From the NCBI RefSeq assembly GCF_030555055.1, contig NZ_JAMOAO010000001.1:3968001-4032000 (forward strand): 64,000 nt of DNA. The letters are read 5' to 3'. This DNA is from Nocardiopsis sp. YSL2 (GTDB lineage: Bacteria > Actinomycetota > Actinomycetes > Streptosporangiales > Streptosporangiaceae). The first letter of the stretch is position 1; each line of letters opens with the position of its first letter. Under the pieces are notes generated by a model that worked only from the letters and a program-made list of their open reading frames with translations, was not told the origin of the DNA and did no database searches. The translations under genes and the position numbers were made by a program. Below are positions 36,457-51,506 of this stretch, in pieces.

Positions 36457-37464
36457 ATGGCAGCGAACATCTACCTGACCGGGATCAAGCCCACCGGTGA
36501 CTTCCACCTGGGCAACTACATCGGCGCGATCAAGCCCGCCCTGGCGGCCGCGCGCGAGTACGACTCGTACTACTTCATCGCCGACTACCACGCCCTCAAC
36601 TCCATCAAGGACGCCGACGAGCTCCGCCACAGCATCCGGTCAGGCGCTGCCACCTGGCTCGCGTGCGGGCTCGATCCGGAGCAGACCGTCATCTACCGGC
36701 AGTCCAGCGTCCCGGAGACCTTCGAGCTCACCACCATCCTGAGCGCCCTGACCCCCAAGGGCCTCATGAACCGTGCGCACGCCTACAAGGCCGCCCGCGA
36801 CCGCAACAACGAGGCCGGGATCACCGACCTCGACGCCGGGATCAACATGGGGCTGTACAACTACCCCATCCTCATGGCCGCGGACATCCTCATCATGGAG
36901 GCCACCCGCGTCCCCGTCGGCCGCGACCAGTCCCAGCACATCGAGTACACCGCCGACATCGCCGGGTACTTCAACCACCGCTTCGGCGCGTCCTACAGCT
37001 TCCCGCTGCCCAAGGGCGTCATCGACGACAGCGACGCCAGCATCCTGCCGGGTGTCGACGGCCGCAAGATGAGCAAGTCCTACGACAACCACATCCCGCT
37101 GTTCCTGCCGGAGAACAAGCTCAAGAAGGTCATCCGCCGCATCCCCACCGACTCCACCCCGGTCGAGGACCCCAAGGACCCCGACACCTCGGTGCCCTTC
37201 CAGCTCCTCACCCACTTCGCCGACGAGGACAAGGCCGCCGACGTGCGCAAGCGCCTGGAGGCCGGCGGCATGGGCTGGGGCGACCTCAAGAACGAGCTCT
37301 TCGAGGCCGTCAACGCCGAGCTCGCGCCCAAGCGAGCCCACTACGAGGAGCTGATGGCCGACCCCGCTCGGATCGACGCGATCCTCGACGCCGGATCGGC
37401 CCGCGCCCGCGAACGCGCCCGCGTCGTCATCGACCGCGTGCGCGCGGCCATCGGCGTCGCCTGA
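36457..37464 (+). CDS. trpS: Tryptophanyl-tRNA synthetase
   Basis: Class I aminoacyl-tRNA synthetase of 335 residues charging tRNA-Trp. The HIGH-type motif is GDFHLGNYIGA near residue 15 and the KMSKS motif is GRKMSKSYDN near residue 205. The tryptophan-site region NYPILMAADIL is intact. Length is normal. The ATG is 6 nt after a TAGGCT hexamer (36445-36450) and lacks a ribosome site, suggesting a leaderless transcript; the promoter sits in the end of the TetR remnant. Confidence 0.97.
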   Translation: MAANIYLTGIKPTGDFHLGNYIGAIKPALAAAREYDSYYFIADYHALNSIKDADELRHSIRSGAATWLACGLDPEQTVIYRQSSVPETFELTTILSALTPKGLMNRAHAYKAARDRNNEAGITDLDAGINMGLYNYPILMAADILIMEATRVPVGRDQSQHIEYTADIAGYFNHRFGASYSFPLPKGVIDDSDASILPGVDGRKMSKSYDNHIPLFLPENKLKKVIRRIPTDSTPVEDPKDPDTSVPFQLLTHFADEDKAADVRKRLEAGGMGWGDLKNELFEAVNAELAPKRAHYEELMADPARIDAILDAGSARARERARVVIDRVRAAIGVA

Positions 37465-37550
37465 CCCACGCGGCGCGGTCGACGCCGGGGACACGGTTCC
37501 GACCACGGGACGGTGGGGATCGGTCCTGTGGGGCCGGACGGCCCCGGTGG

Positions 37551-37595
37551 GCCCTGGTCCGGCGAGAGGAGGACTCCTCCTCTCCGGACCAGGGC
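37551..37595. terminator. Bidirectional terminator between trpS and nicotinamidase
   Basis: Long inverted repeat GCCCTGGTCCGG(cg)AGAGGAGGA / TCCTCCTCTCCGGACCAGGGC with a two-base bulge and a one-base loop, between convergent genes. Confidence 0.8.
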
Positions 37596-37619
37596 GCCGC
37601 TCTGATCGGTCGACGGCGC

Positions 37620-38192
37620 TCAGGCCACCACCGGCTCGCCCCGCAGTTCCACACCGGCGCCGCGGAGCTGCTCCAGCGCCGACTCCACGGTGGCGGCCCC
37701 CACGCCCGCGGTGAGCCCGAGCAGCACGCGCGTTTCGAACCCCTCGGCGGACGCGTCCAGGGCCGTGGCGCGCACGCAGTGGTCGGTGGCGATGCCCACC
37801 ACGTCCACCGCGTCCACGTCGCGCTCGCGCAGCCAGTCCGCCAGGGCGGTGCCGTCCTCGGCCGTGCCCTCGAAGCCGCTGTAGCCGTCCGAGTAGTGTC
37901 CCTTGCTGAACACCGCGTCGGTGAGCGAGGCGTCGAAGCCCGGATGGAACTCGGCGCCCACCGTGCCCGCCACGCAGTGCACGGGCCAGCTCTTGACGTA
38001 GTCCGGCTCGGAGGAGAAGTGCGGACCCGGGTCGATGTGATGGTCGCGGGTGGCCACCACCACCCCGTAGTCGTGGGCGTTGTCCCGCGCGTGGTCGGTC
38101 ACGGCGGCGGCGGTGGCGGCGCCGCCGGCCACGGCCAGGCTCCCGCCCTCACAGAAGTCGTTCTGTACGTCCACCACGATGAGTGCTCGCAT
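37620..38192 (-). CDS. pncA: Nicotinamidase (isochorismatase family)
   Basis: Deamidates nicotinamide to nicotinate in NAD salvage; 190 residues. The catalytic triad is visible: Asp in ALIVVDVQNDFCEGGSL, Lys in DAVFSKGHYSDGYSGF and Cys in GIATDHCVRATALDA. Metal ligands lie in ATRDHHIDPGPHF. ATG 38192 starts directly at the conserved core. It lies downstream of pncB on the same strand, giving the two consecutive salvage steps as neighbours, with a 174-nt spacer that may hold an extra promoter. Confidence 0.94.
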   Translation of the reverse strand: MRALIVVDVQNDFCEGGSLAVAGGAATAAAVTDHARDNAHDYGVVVATRDHHIDPGPHFSSEPDYVKSWPVHCVAGTVGAEFHPGFDASLTDAVFSKGHYSDGYSGFEGTAEDGTALADWLRERDVDAVDVVGIATDHCVRATALDASAEGFETRVLLGLTAGVGAATVESALEQLRGAGVELRGEPVVA

Positions 38193-38366
38193 CTGCGCAT
38201 CACTTCCCTTCACTGACCAGTCTGCCCCCTGCGCGCGGCGAACACAGCTGTCGTTCGATGTGATGGTCAGGGCAGCCGGACACACCGCCGGGTTCGTCGC
38301 GGCCGCGATCGCCGGGGCCCGGGACGGCGTGGAGCCGGCGCGGGAACCGGGGGCGGCGTTCCGGCC

Positions 38367-39668
38367 TCAGTGGAAGACGGTCGGCAGCGCGACGTCGCCG
38401 CGCGACATCCGCAGCGCCTCCTCGGGCAGCTCCGCCAGGGCCGCCCGGTGCCGCTCCCGGGCGTCCGCCGTGGACTCCCGGCCCACGACCTCCCCGTCGG
38501 CCACCAAGGGCCGCAGCATCGGACGCAGGCCCGTCTCCACGGGCGGATGGTGGGGGAAGACCTCCTCGCACACGGCCGTGCCCTTGTCGTCGAGCCGGCG
38601 CGCCCCCCACTTGCGGCCGCCCCGGCTGGGCTTGCCGACCGAGCGCTTGGCCACCGGCTCCAGCACCGCCCGCGGGTCCAGGGACCGGGCCCGCGCCACG
38701 AGTTTGTACACCAGGGAGACGGTCGGCGCGCCCGAGCCGGTCACGAGCGAGGTCCCCACGCCGTAGCCGTTCACCGGAGCCACGGCCAGCGCCTGCACCG
38801 AGTGCTCGTCCAGGTCGCCGGTCACCAGGATCCGGGTGTTGACCGCACCCAGGTCGTCCAGCTCCTTGCGGACCCGCCCGGCGGTCGCGGCCAGGTCACC
38901 GGAGTCGAGCCGGACCGCGCCCAGGTCGGGGCCGGCCGTCTCCACGGCGGTGCGCACAGCGCGCTCGACGTCGAAGGTGTCGACGAGCAGGGTCGTTCCC
39001 GCGCCCATGGACTCCACCTGCGTCCGGAAGGCGTGCCTCTCGCTGTCGTGCAGCAGGGTGAAGGCGTGTGCGGCCGTTCCGCCCGTGGGCACGCCGTAGG
39101 CGCGCCCGGCCGCCAGGTTGGAGGAGGTCGCGAACCCGGCGATGTAGGCGGCCCGCGCGGACGCCACGGCCGCCTGCTCGTGCGTGCGGCGCGAGCCCAT
39201 CTCGATCAGCGGCCGGTCGCCCGCGGCCACCACCATGCGCGAGGCGGCCGAGGCGATCGCGCTGTCGTGGTTGTACACCGACAGGGCGAGCGTCTCCAGG
39301 ATCACGGCCTCGGCGAAGGAGCCCTCCACCACCAGGATCGGAGAGCCGGGGAAGTAGGTCTCGCCCTCGCCGTAGCCCCACACGTTCCCGTTGAACCGGT
39401 ACTCTGACAGCCACTCCAGGGTCGGTTCGTCCACGACACCGTGGTCGGAGAGGAAGTCCAGTTCGGCGGTACCGAAGCGGAAGCGCTCCAGCAGGTCCAG
39501 GAACCGCCCGGTCCCGGCCACGACGCCGTACCGGCGCCCCTCCGGGAGCCGTCGGGCGAACATCTCGAAAACGGACCGGCGATCCGCGGCGCCGCTGTGC
39601 AGGGCGCCCTGGAGCATGGTGAGTTCGTAGTGGTCGGTGAGCAGCGCGCTGCTGCTGTCCTCGCTCAT
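38367..39668 (-). CDS. pncB: Nicotinate phosphoribosyltransferase
   Basis: Makes nicotinate mononucleotide from nicotinate and PRPP; 433 residues. The family start is LLTDHYELTMLQGAL, followed by FEMFARRLPEGRRYGVVAG. The active-site histidine region is GTAAHAFTLLHDSE, and the phosphate-binding segment is VRLDSGDLAATAGRVRKELD. ATG 39668 is used; longer frames upstream lack family similarity. It is divergent from the mec-cysO-cysM operon with 146 bp in between. Confidence 0.95.
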   Translation of the reverse strand: MSEDSSSALLTDHYELTMLQGALHSGAADRRSVFEMFARRLPEGRRYGVVAGTGRFLDLLERFRFGTAELDFLSDHGVVDEPTLEWLSEYRFNGNVWGYGEGETYFPGSPILVVEGSFAEAVILETLALSVYNHDSAIASAASRMVVAAGDRPLIEMGSRRTHEQAAVASARAAYIAGFATSSNLAAGRAYGVPTGGTAAHAFTLLHDSERHAFRTQVESMGAGTTLLVDTFDVERAVRTAVETAGPDLGAVRLDSGDLAATAGRVRKELDDLGAVNTRILVTGDLDEHSVQALAVAPVNGYGVGTSLVTGSGAPTVSLVYKLVARARSLDPRAVLEPVAKRSVGKPSRGGRKWGARRLDDKGTAVCEEVFPHHPPVETGLRPMLRPLVADGEVVGRESTADARERHRAALAELPEEALRMSRGDVALPTVFH

Positions 39669-39761
39669 GCCGACGAGCCTAGTGCGGCGCCGCGCGAGCA
39701 CGGGAGTGGCGAACACCACGCCGCGGCGGATCCGCCCCATGAATCCCCGGACGAGGCGCGA

Positions 39762-39808
39762 ACCAACAATACCCATTTGGTTGGTAGGGATCTTGTCTTG
39801 GGTACCCT
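39762..39808 (+). promoter_or_regulatory. Promoter region of mec-cysO-cysM with inverted repeat
   Basis: ACCAAC (39762-39767) and GTTGGT (39780-39785) form an inverted repeat with a 12-bp spacer, followed by a -10-like TACCCT (39803-39808) 6 nt before ATG 39815. The repeat covers the -35 zone, so a regulator bound here could control the cysteine operon or the divergent pncB. Confidence 0.5.
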
Positions 39809-39814
39809 GGTGGC

Positions 39815-40243
39815 ATGCTCAGCATTGATCGCTCGATCTACGACAAGATCGTCGCCCACGCCCGCCGCGACCACCCGGACGAGGCGTGCGGGATCGTGGC
39901 CGGACCGGAGGGCTCCGACCGACCCGAGCGGTATGTCGAGATGATGAACGCGGCGCGCTCGCCCACGTTCTACGAGTTCGACTCCACCGAGTACAAGCAG
40001 GTCTACGACCAACTGTGGGACCGCGACGAGGACTTCGTGGTGATCTACCACTCCCACACCATGACCGAGGCCTACCCTTCGCGCACCGACATCACCTACG
40101 CCCAGTGGCCCCAGGCCCACTACGTGCTCGTGTCCACGCGCGACCCCGACACGGTCGAGTTCCGCTCCTACCGGATCATCGACGGCGAGGTCACCGAGGA
40201 ACCGGTGGAGATCACCGGGTCCGCGGGCGGCCCCGACCAGTAG
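39815..40243 (+). CDS. mec: Mec-type JAMM/M67 metallopeptidase
   Basis: Zinc-dependent carboxypeptidase-like protein of 142 residues, counterpart of M. tuberculosis Mec+ (Rv1334), which frees cysteine from the CysO-cysteine adduct. The JAMM motif is complete: Glu23 in PDEACGIVAG, His79 and His81 in YHSHT, and Asp92 in SRTD. It is the first gene of mec-cysO-cysM. The ATG probably starts a leaderless mRNA. Because CysO here carries two residues after its diglycine, this enzyme may also have to trim that carrier. Confidence 0.93.
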   Translation: MLSIDRSIYDKIVAHARRDHPDEACGIVAGPEGSDRPERYVEMMNAARSPTFYEFDSTEYKQVYDQLWDRDEDFVVIYHSHTMTEAYPSRTDITYAQWPQAHYVLVSTRDPDTVEFRSYRIIDGEVTEEPVEITGSAGGPDQ

Positions 40244-40341
40244 CAGCCTCCGCGCCCCCAGGAACGCCGGTACGGAATGGGCCCGGCGCACCCCCTGTTG
40301 GGACTGTACGCACGACAACGAACTTTTACGGAGACACCTTC

Positions 40342-40620
40342 ATGGCCATCGAGGTCCGCATCCCCACCATCCTGCGCAACCTGACCGGCGACGCCAAGGT
40401 CGTCGAGGGCGCCGGCACCACGCTCGGTGAGCTGTTCAGCGACCTGGACAGCAAGTACCCGGGCATCGGCGAGCGCATCGTGGACGACGGCAAGCTGCGC
40501 CGCTTCATCAACGTCTACCTCAACGACGAGGACGTGCGCTTCGTCGGTGGTCTGGAAGCCAAGCTCAACGACGGCGACAACGTCACCGTCCTGCCGGCCG
40601 TGGCCGGCGGAAGCCGATAG
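40342..40620 (+). CDS. cysO: CysO-type sulfur-carrier protein (MoaD/ThiS fold)
   Basis: Ubiquitin-fold carrier of 92 residues; its thiocarboxylate supplies sulfur to CysM. Family segments are VRIPTILRNLTGDAKVVEG and RFINVYLNDEDVRFVGGLEAKLNDGD. The C-terminus reads AVAGGSR instead of ending at GG, so Ser-Arg must be removed before adenylation and thiocarboxylation can occur. A GGAG site precedes ATG 40342. The activating MoeZ-like enzyme is not in the window. Confidence 0.93.
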   Translation: MAIEVRIPTILRNLTGDAKVVEGAGTTLGELFSDLDSKYPGIGERIVDDGKLRRFINVYLNDEDVRFVGGLEAKLNDGDNVTVLPAVAGGSR

Positions 40621-41604
<984 letters not shown>

Positions 41605-41656
41605 GGCACGAAGAACGGCGACCGGTCCGGGCGCCACCGTTCCGGACGACCGGCGT

Positions 41657-41686
41657 GAGGCCGGCACCCCGCGGGGTGCCGGCCTC
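41657..41686 (+). terminator. Hairpin terminator after cysM
   Basis: Perfect 15+15 inverted repeat GAGGCCGGCACCCCG and complement, 53 nt beyond the cysM stop. Confidence 0.8.
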
Positions 41687-41996
41687 CGGTCGCCGGGGGT
41701 CCGAGAGGGCGGACGCGGGGGCGCGGAACCGCGGTCGCGGGGTCGTGCGCGGGGAGGTGACCCACCTGAAACGCGGATCCAACGAACCGGACACACATGG
41801 TCAATGTGTGTGAAAATTTCACACGTGATCCTCGTCGCCTGAGATGCGGGCCACATTTTGTACCACCCGGCCGGTCATTGGGGTACACCCGTAACAACGG
41901 GACATCCGCAGAACCAGCCGCCATCCGCACTCCCCGGACACGTCCGACGACGAGTGCCACGGACGCCGCGCGGCCCATCGAGAAGGCGACGACGAC
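41687..41996 (+). other. Leader and regulatory region of the Rv1339-like gene
   Basis: Stretch of 310 bp without a gene. The lower-GC part 41790-41905 contains two overlapping palindromes (41793-41824) and lies where the promoter is expected. The rest up to GTG 41997 is GC-rich leader with an AGAAGG ribosome site near 41981. Confidence 0.6.
41793..41824 (+). promoter_or_regulatory. Overlapping palindromes, one CRP-like
   Basis: GTGTGAAAATTTCACAC (41808-41824) is perfectly symmetric around one base and contains TGTGA-N5-TCACA; a CRP site has TGTGA-N6-TCACA. The overlapping ACACAT-ggtca-ATGTGT (41793-41809) is a second inverted repeat. Both lie about 175-200 bp upstream of the Rv1339-like gene. 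Confidence 0.5.
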
Positions 41997-42749
41997 GTGC
42001 GACTCACGATTATCGGGTCCTCCGGGAGCTTCCCGGGGCCGGACAGCCCGGCCTCCTGCTATCTGGTCGAGGCCGGAGGGTTCCGGCTTCTGCTCGACAT
42101 GGGCAACGGATCCCTCGGCACGCTGCAGCGACACGTCGACATCTACTCGGTCGACGCCGTCTACCTGAGCCACCTGCACGCCGACCACTGCTTCGACCTG
42201 TGCTCGTACTGGGTGGCCCGGATGTTCCCGCCGGGCGGACCCAAACCGCGCATCCCCGTGTACGGCCCCAAGGGTGTCGCGCAGCGGGTGGCCGAGGCCT
42301 ACGGGCTCGACCCGGATCCCGGCATGACCGAGGTCTTCGACTTCCACGAGCTCACCCCGGGCACCTTCGAGCTGGGCCCCTTCACCGCCCGTGTCGACAC
42401 CGTCAACCACCCGGTGGACGCCTTCGGCATCCGCCTGGAGCACGAGGGGTCGAGCCTCACCTACTCCGGGGACACCGGGGCCTGCGACTCACTGGTGGAC
42501 CTGGCCACCGACACCGACCTGTTCCTGTGCGAGGCCGCCTTCCACGACCACGTGGAACACCCCAAGGACATGCACCTGACCGGGAGCGAGGCGGGCGACC
42601 ACGCGCGCCGCGCACGCGCCCGCAGACTGCTGCTCACCCACCTGGTGCCGTGGAACGACGACGAGGTCACGCTCACTGAGGCCCGCTCGACCTATGGCGG
42701 CCCCATCGACCTGGCCCGCAGCGGCCAGGTGCACCTCGTCGGAGCCTGA
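41997..42749 (+). CDS. Rv1339-like metallo-beta-lactamase-fold hydrolase
   Basis: MBL-fold protein of 250 residues. Zinc ligands are visible in [17 protein letters not shown] (HxHxDH), and further ligands in [22 protein letters not shown] and LLTHLVPW. It is followed by rph and rdgB, the same order as M. tuberculosis Rv1339-rphA-Rv1341, and Rv1339 has been described as an atypical cAMP phosphodiesterase. The N-terminus [38 protein letters not shown] fits that group. Cyclic-nucleotide hydrolysis is therefore likely but inferred. GTG 41997 is the start that gives the full beta-strand. Confidence 0.88.
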   Translation: MRLTIIGSSGSFPGPDSPASCYLVEAGGFRLLLDMGNGSLGTLQRHVDIYSVDAVYLSHLHADHCFDLCSYWVARMFPPGGPKPRIPVYGPKGVAQRVAEAYGLDPDPGMTEVFDFHELTPGTFELGPFTARVDTVNHPVDAFGIRLEHEGSSLTYSGDTGACDSLVDLATDTDLFLCEAAFHDHVEHPKDMHLTGSEAGDHARRARARRLLLTHLVPWNDDEVTLTEARSTYGGPIDLARSGQVHLVGA

Positions 42750-42849
42750 CCGCGCGGGACCCCGGCCGGTCTCCGGTGGGACCGGGTCGCGCGCGGCGAG
42801 TTCCCGGCTCGCGCACCGGGCGGACGCCCGCGGATATACGCTCGATGAC

Positions 42850-43569
42850 ATGGCCCGACCTGACGGACGTGTTCCGACCCAACTCCGCCCCGTGACCATC
42901 ACCCGCAACTGGCTCCGCCAGGCGGAAGGCTCCGTGCTCATCGAGTTCGGGGACACCCGCGTGCTGTGCGCCGCCACCGTCGAGGACGGTGTGCCCCGCT
43001 GGCGCCGGGGCACCGGTGAGGGGTGGGTCACCGCCGAGTACGCGATGCTGCCCCGCGCCACCGACACCCGCGGCGCCCGCGAGTCGGTGCGCGGCAAGAT
43101 CGGCGGACGCACCCACGAGATCTCCCGCCTCATCGGCCGCTCCCTGCGGGCGGTCGTCGACTTCAAGGCGATGGGCGAGCACACCATCACGCTGGACTGC
43201 GACGTGCTCCAGGCCGACGGCGGTACCCGTACCGCCGCCATCACCGGCGCCTACGTCGCCATGGCGGACGCGATGAAGTGGCTGCGCAAGCGCCGCAAGC
43301 TCAAGAACAACCCGCTCACCGGATCGCTGTCGGCGATCAGTGTCGGTGTGGTCCAGGGTCAGCCGCGCCTGGACCTGAACTACCTGGAGGACTCGGTCGC
43401 CCAGACGGACATGAACGTCGTGCTGACCGGCGACGGCCGGTTCGTGGAGGTGCAGGGCACCGCCGAGGGCGAGCCGTTCGACCGCGAACTGCTCAACCAG
43501 CTGCTCGATCTGGCGGCCGGCGGCTGCGAGGAACTGACCGCCATCCAGAAGAAGGCTCTGTCGGAGTGA
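42850..43569 (+). CDS. rph: Ribonuclease PH
   Basis: Phosphorolytic 3'-exoribonuclease of 239 residues, trimming tRNA 3' ends. Family segments include [77 protein letters not shown] and [22 protein letters not shown]. Length and active-site regions are normal. ATG 42850 follows TATACG by 9 nt and lacks a good ribosome site. It lies between the Rv1339-like gene and rdgB. Confidence 0.97.
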   Translation: MARPDGRVPTQLRPVTITRNWLRQAEGSVLIEFGDTRVLCAATVEDGVPRWRRGTGEGWVTAEYAMLPRATDTRGARESVRGKIGGRTHEISRLIGRSLRAVVDFKAMGEHTITLDCDVLQADGGTRTAAITGAYVAMADAMKWLRKRRKLKNNPLTGSLSAISVGVVQGQPRLDLNYLEDSVAQTDMNVVLTGDGRFVEVQGTAEGEPFDRELLNQLLDLAAGGCEELTAIQKKALSE

Positions 43570-43625
43570 CCGCGACGAACAGCGTCGGCCCCAGGATCGG
43601 CGTTGTTCCACGTGAAGGGGGAAGG

Positions 43626-44231
43626 GTGAAGATCGTCCTGGCGACCCGTAACGCCAAGAAGGTCCCGGAGATGCGGGCCATCCTCGCGGAGGCGGGGGTG
43701 ACCGCCGAGGTGCTGGGGCTCGACGCCTTCCCGGACGCGCCGGAGGTTCCCGAGACCGAACCGACCTTCATCGGCAACGCGCTCCTCAAGGCGCGCGCGA
43801 TCGCCGCCCACACGAACCTGCCCGCCGTGGCCGACGACTCCGGTCTGAGCGTGGACGAGCTCCGGGGGATGCCCGGTGTCCTGTCCGCGCGCTGGGCGGG
43901 GCGGTTCGGCGGTCAGGACCAGGACCGCGCCAACCTCGACCTGGTACTGGACCAACTGGCCGACACACCGGCCGAGCGCCGCGGCGCGGAGTTCGTGTGC
44001 GCGGCGGTCCTGGTGATGCCGGACGGGACCGAGGCGGTCGCCGAGGGCGTGCTGCGAGGACGGATCATCACCGAGCGGCGGGGCCGGAACGGGTTCGGCT
44101 ACGACCCGGTGTTCGTCCCCGAGGGAAAGTCCTGCACCAGCGCCGAGCTCTCCCCGGAGGAGAAGAACGCGATCAGCCACCGGGGCATCGCCTTCCGCAA
44201 GCTCGCCGACGACCTCGCGGAGATGATCTGA
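43626..44231 (+). CDS. rdgB: Non-canonical purine NTP pyrophosphatase (RdgB/HAM1)
   Basis: House-cleaning enzyme of 201 residues that hydrolyses ITP, dITP and XTP to monophosphates. The family motif begins VLATRNAKKVPEMRAIL; substrate and metal motifs are TFIGNALLKARA, AVADDSGLSVDEL, GRNGFGYDPVFVP and ISHRGIAFRKL. The GTG start at 43626 follows a purine-rich GAAGGGGGAAGG site, 56 nt after rph; the two are likely co-transcribed. A terminator follows. Confidence 0.96.
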   Translation: MKIVLATRNAKKVPEMRAILAEAGVTAEVLGLDAFPDAPEVPETEPTFIGNALLKARAIAAHTNLPAVADDSGLSVDELRGMPGVLSARWAGRFGGQDQDRANLDLVLDQLADTPAERRGAEFVCAAVLVMPDGTEAVAEGVLRGRIITERRGRNGFGYDPVFVPEGKSCTSAELSPEEKNAISHRGIAFRKLADDLAEMI

Positions 44232-44260
44232 CGGTCGGAGCCGGCTCGACGTGACACCGG

Positions 44261-44301
44261 GTGCTCCCGGGACTCGTGCGGACACGGAGTCCCGGGAGCA
44301 C
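44261..44301 (+). terminator. Hairpin terminator after rdgB
   Basis: Perfect 15-bp stem GTGCTCCCGGGACTC / GAGTCCCGGGAGCAC with an 11-nt loop, separating rdgB from the rRNA promoter region. Confidence 0.85.
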
Positions 44302-44575
44302 GTGTGACCGGGGAGACGGCGCCGGCTGAGGGATGGTGGGTGGCGCCCGGGCCGGTGGAGGGACCTCGGCAGAAAATCCGGCCTGATGTGTTTGGGCCCC
44401 GGACACCCGGGGGAGGACCACCCATGTCTGACAAGCACATCTCGCTAGACACTAGACACCCGGTCCCCGGCAGGGGATCGAGTAGCCCGGAGGCGTCACT
44501 CCGCGGACCTGCCCCTCAGAGGACAGCCAACGCGGAACGTCCCCGCGACGGGGTCTCCTCGCCGTACGGACGGAT
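44302..44575 (+). other. Region upstream of the rRNA promoter
   Basis: Stretch of 274 bp between the rdgB terminator and the first rrn promoter. It contains a 51-codon reading frame (44424-44579) with a good ribosome site (GGGAGG), but its codons (CTA, ACT, AGA) are unlike those of local genes, so I do not call it a gene. Confidence 0.45.
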
Positions 44576-44604
44576 TTGACGCCGCCGGGTCTCTTGTCTA
44601 GACT
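44576..44604 (+). promoter_or_regulatory. rRNA operon promoter P1
   Basis: TTGACG (44576-44581), 17-bp spacer, TAGACT (44599-44604): a near-consensus vegetative promoter reading into the rrn leader, about 530 bp before 16S. Confidence 0.75.
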
Positions 44605-45130
44605 TCACCGAGTCGCAACGGGACGGCGAGCTGCCCTCAGGGTGAGGCTCAGAACCGGACCGGACCTCTTCGGTAACAAGCGACACCATCTCCACTCACG
44701 GCCTTACTGGTCCGAGCACTGATTCGGTTCCGGTAGGCTCGGGGAGTTGCTTCACAAGCCCGGCGAATTCGCCGGGCCAACGAAGCAGAACGGGCTTTAC
44801 CCCGATCAATTGCTCCGAAACCGCCGAGTTGGCGGAACACGGAACACCTGATAAAGTAAAGACACAACGAAGCGGAAACGCAGACAGCCTTCCACGGAAG
44901 AGCACACCGGCCGGTCAAACGGTTCGGAGCTTGTACGGGATGAGCGGTTGTTTCTTGAGAACTCAACAGCGCGTGTTTGATTTTCTTTAAGCCATGTTTG
45001 TTTTGGCCCCGTCACACTTCGGTGTGAAGGGTTCCTTTGATTGACCATCGGAAGATGGTCGGTCAGGATTACTTCTAGGTTTACCCGCCCAGGCCCCGTT
45101 CGCGGTGGCCGGGACAGGGTTGTATGACCT
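44605..45130 (+). other. rRNA leader
   Basis: Transcribed leader before 16S. It carries a second promoter (44829-44857), a GGCGAATTCGCC palindrome at about 44761-44772, the antitermination-like tract around 44951-44975 (cttgagaactcaacagcg) and a GACCATC/GATGGTC stem (about 45042-45060), probably for RNase III processing with the 16S 3' side. Confidence 0.6.
44829..44857 (+). promoter_or_regulatory. rRNA operon promoter P2
   Basis: TTGGCG (44829-44834), 17-bp spacer, TAAAGT (44852-44857), in the AT-richer part of the leader. A second tandem promoter is usual for actinobacterial rrn operons. Confidence 0.6.
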
Positions 45131-50075
<4,945 letters not shown>

Positions 50076-50140
50076 TGCAGATAATTGGGTGCTCGCGCAT
50101 ATTTTTCACATGATCTACGGTTTTCCCGTTGTGGCTGTGA

Positions 50141-51175
<1,035 letters not shown>

Positions 51176-51205
51176 CTCCGAGCGGATCTGCACGCGGATC
51201 CGTAC

Positions 51206-51244
51206 GCGGTGACGAGGACCTCGTGCCGAGATGCTCGTCACCGC
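51206..51244 (+). terminator. Hairpin after the methyltransferase gene
   Basis: 11-bp stem GCGGTGACGAG / CTCGTCACCGC with a 17-nt loop, 30 nt after the stop; moderate confidence because of the long loop. Confidence 0.55.
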
Positions 51245-51506
51245 ACACGTGATCGCGGGCGACGGCGACTCGCGCCGTGCCCCCGAACCCCTGAACACCA
51301 GCCCCAGGGCAATACACTCTGACGCAGGGTAAGCCTTCGGTAAGAAGTGGCTGTGTGGTTATGGACTCGGCCTCGTGAGGGTTACGGGCGGGTATCGTGG
51401 CGACGAGGGTGAAGCGACGTTGGCGAAATCCCCGAAATACCGCTTCAGCCCACACTCGAACTGAACCGATCCGGGGTACCCGCGCGTCAAACATCAGGAC
51501 GGCACG
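51245..51506 (+). other. Upstream region of the penicillin-binding protein gene
   Basis: No gene seen. It must hold the PBP promoter; the lower-GC segment 51300-51400 (gggtaagccttcggtaagaag, a near-direct repeat of ggtaag) is the best candidate. A weak ribosome site (CAGGAC) precedes GTG 51507. Confidence 0.5.

Noticed and set aside
44424..44579. 51-codon frame with a good ribosome site upstream of the rrn promoter
   Set aside because: Codon choice (CTA, ACT, AGA) is unlike local genes, no family is recognised, and its stop overlaps the P1 -35 element.
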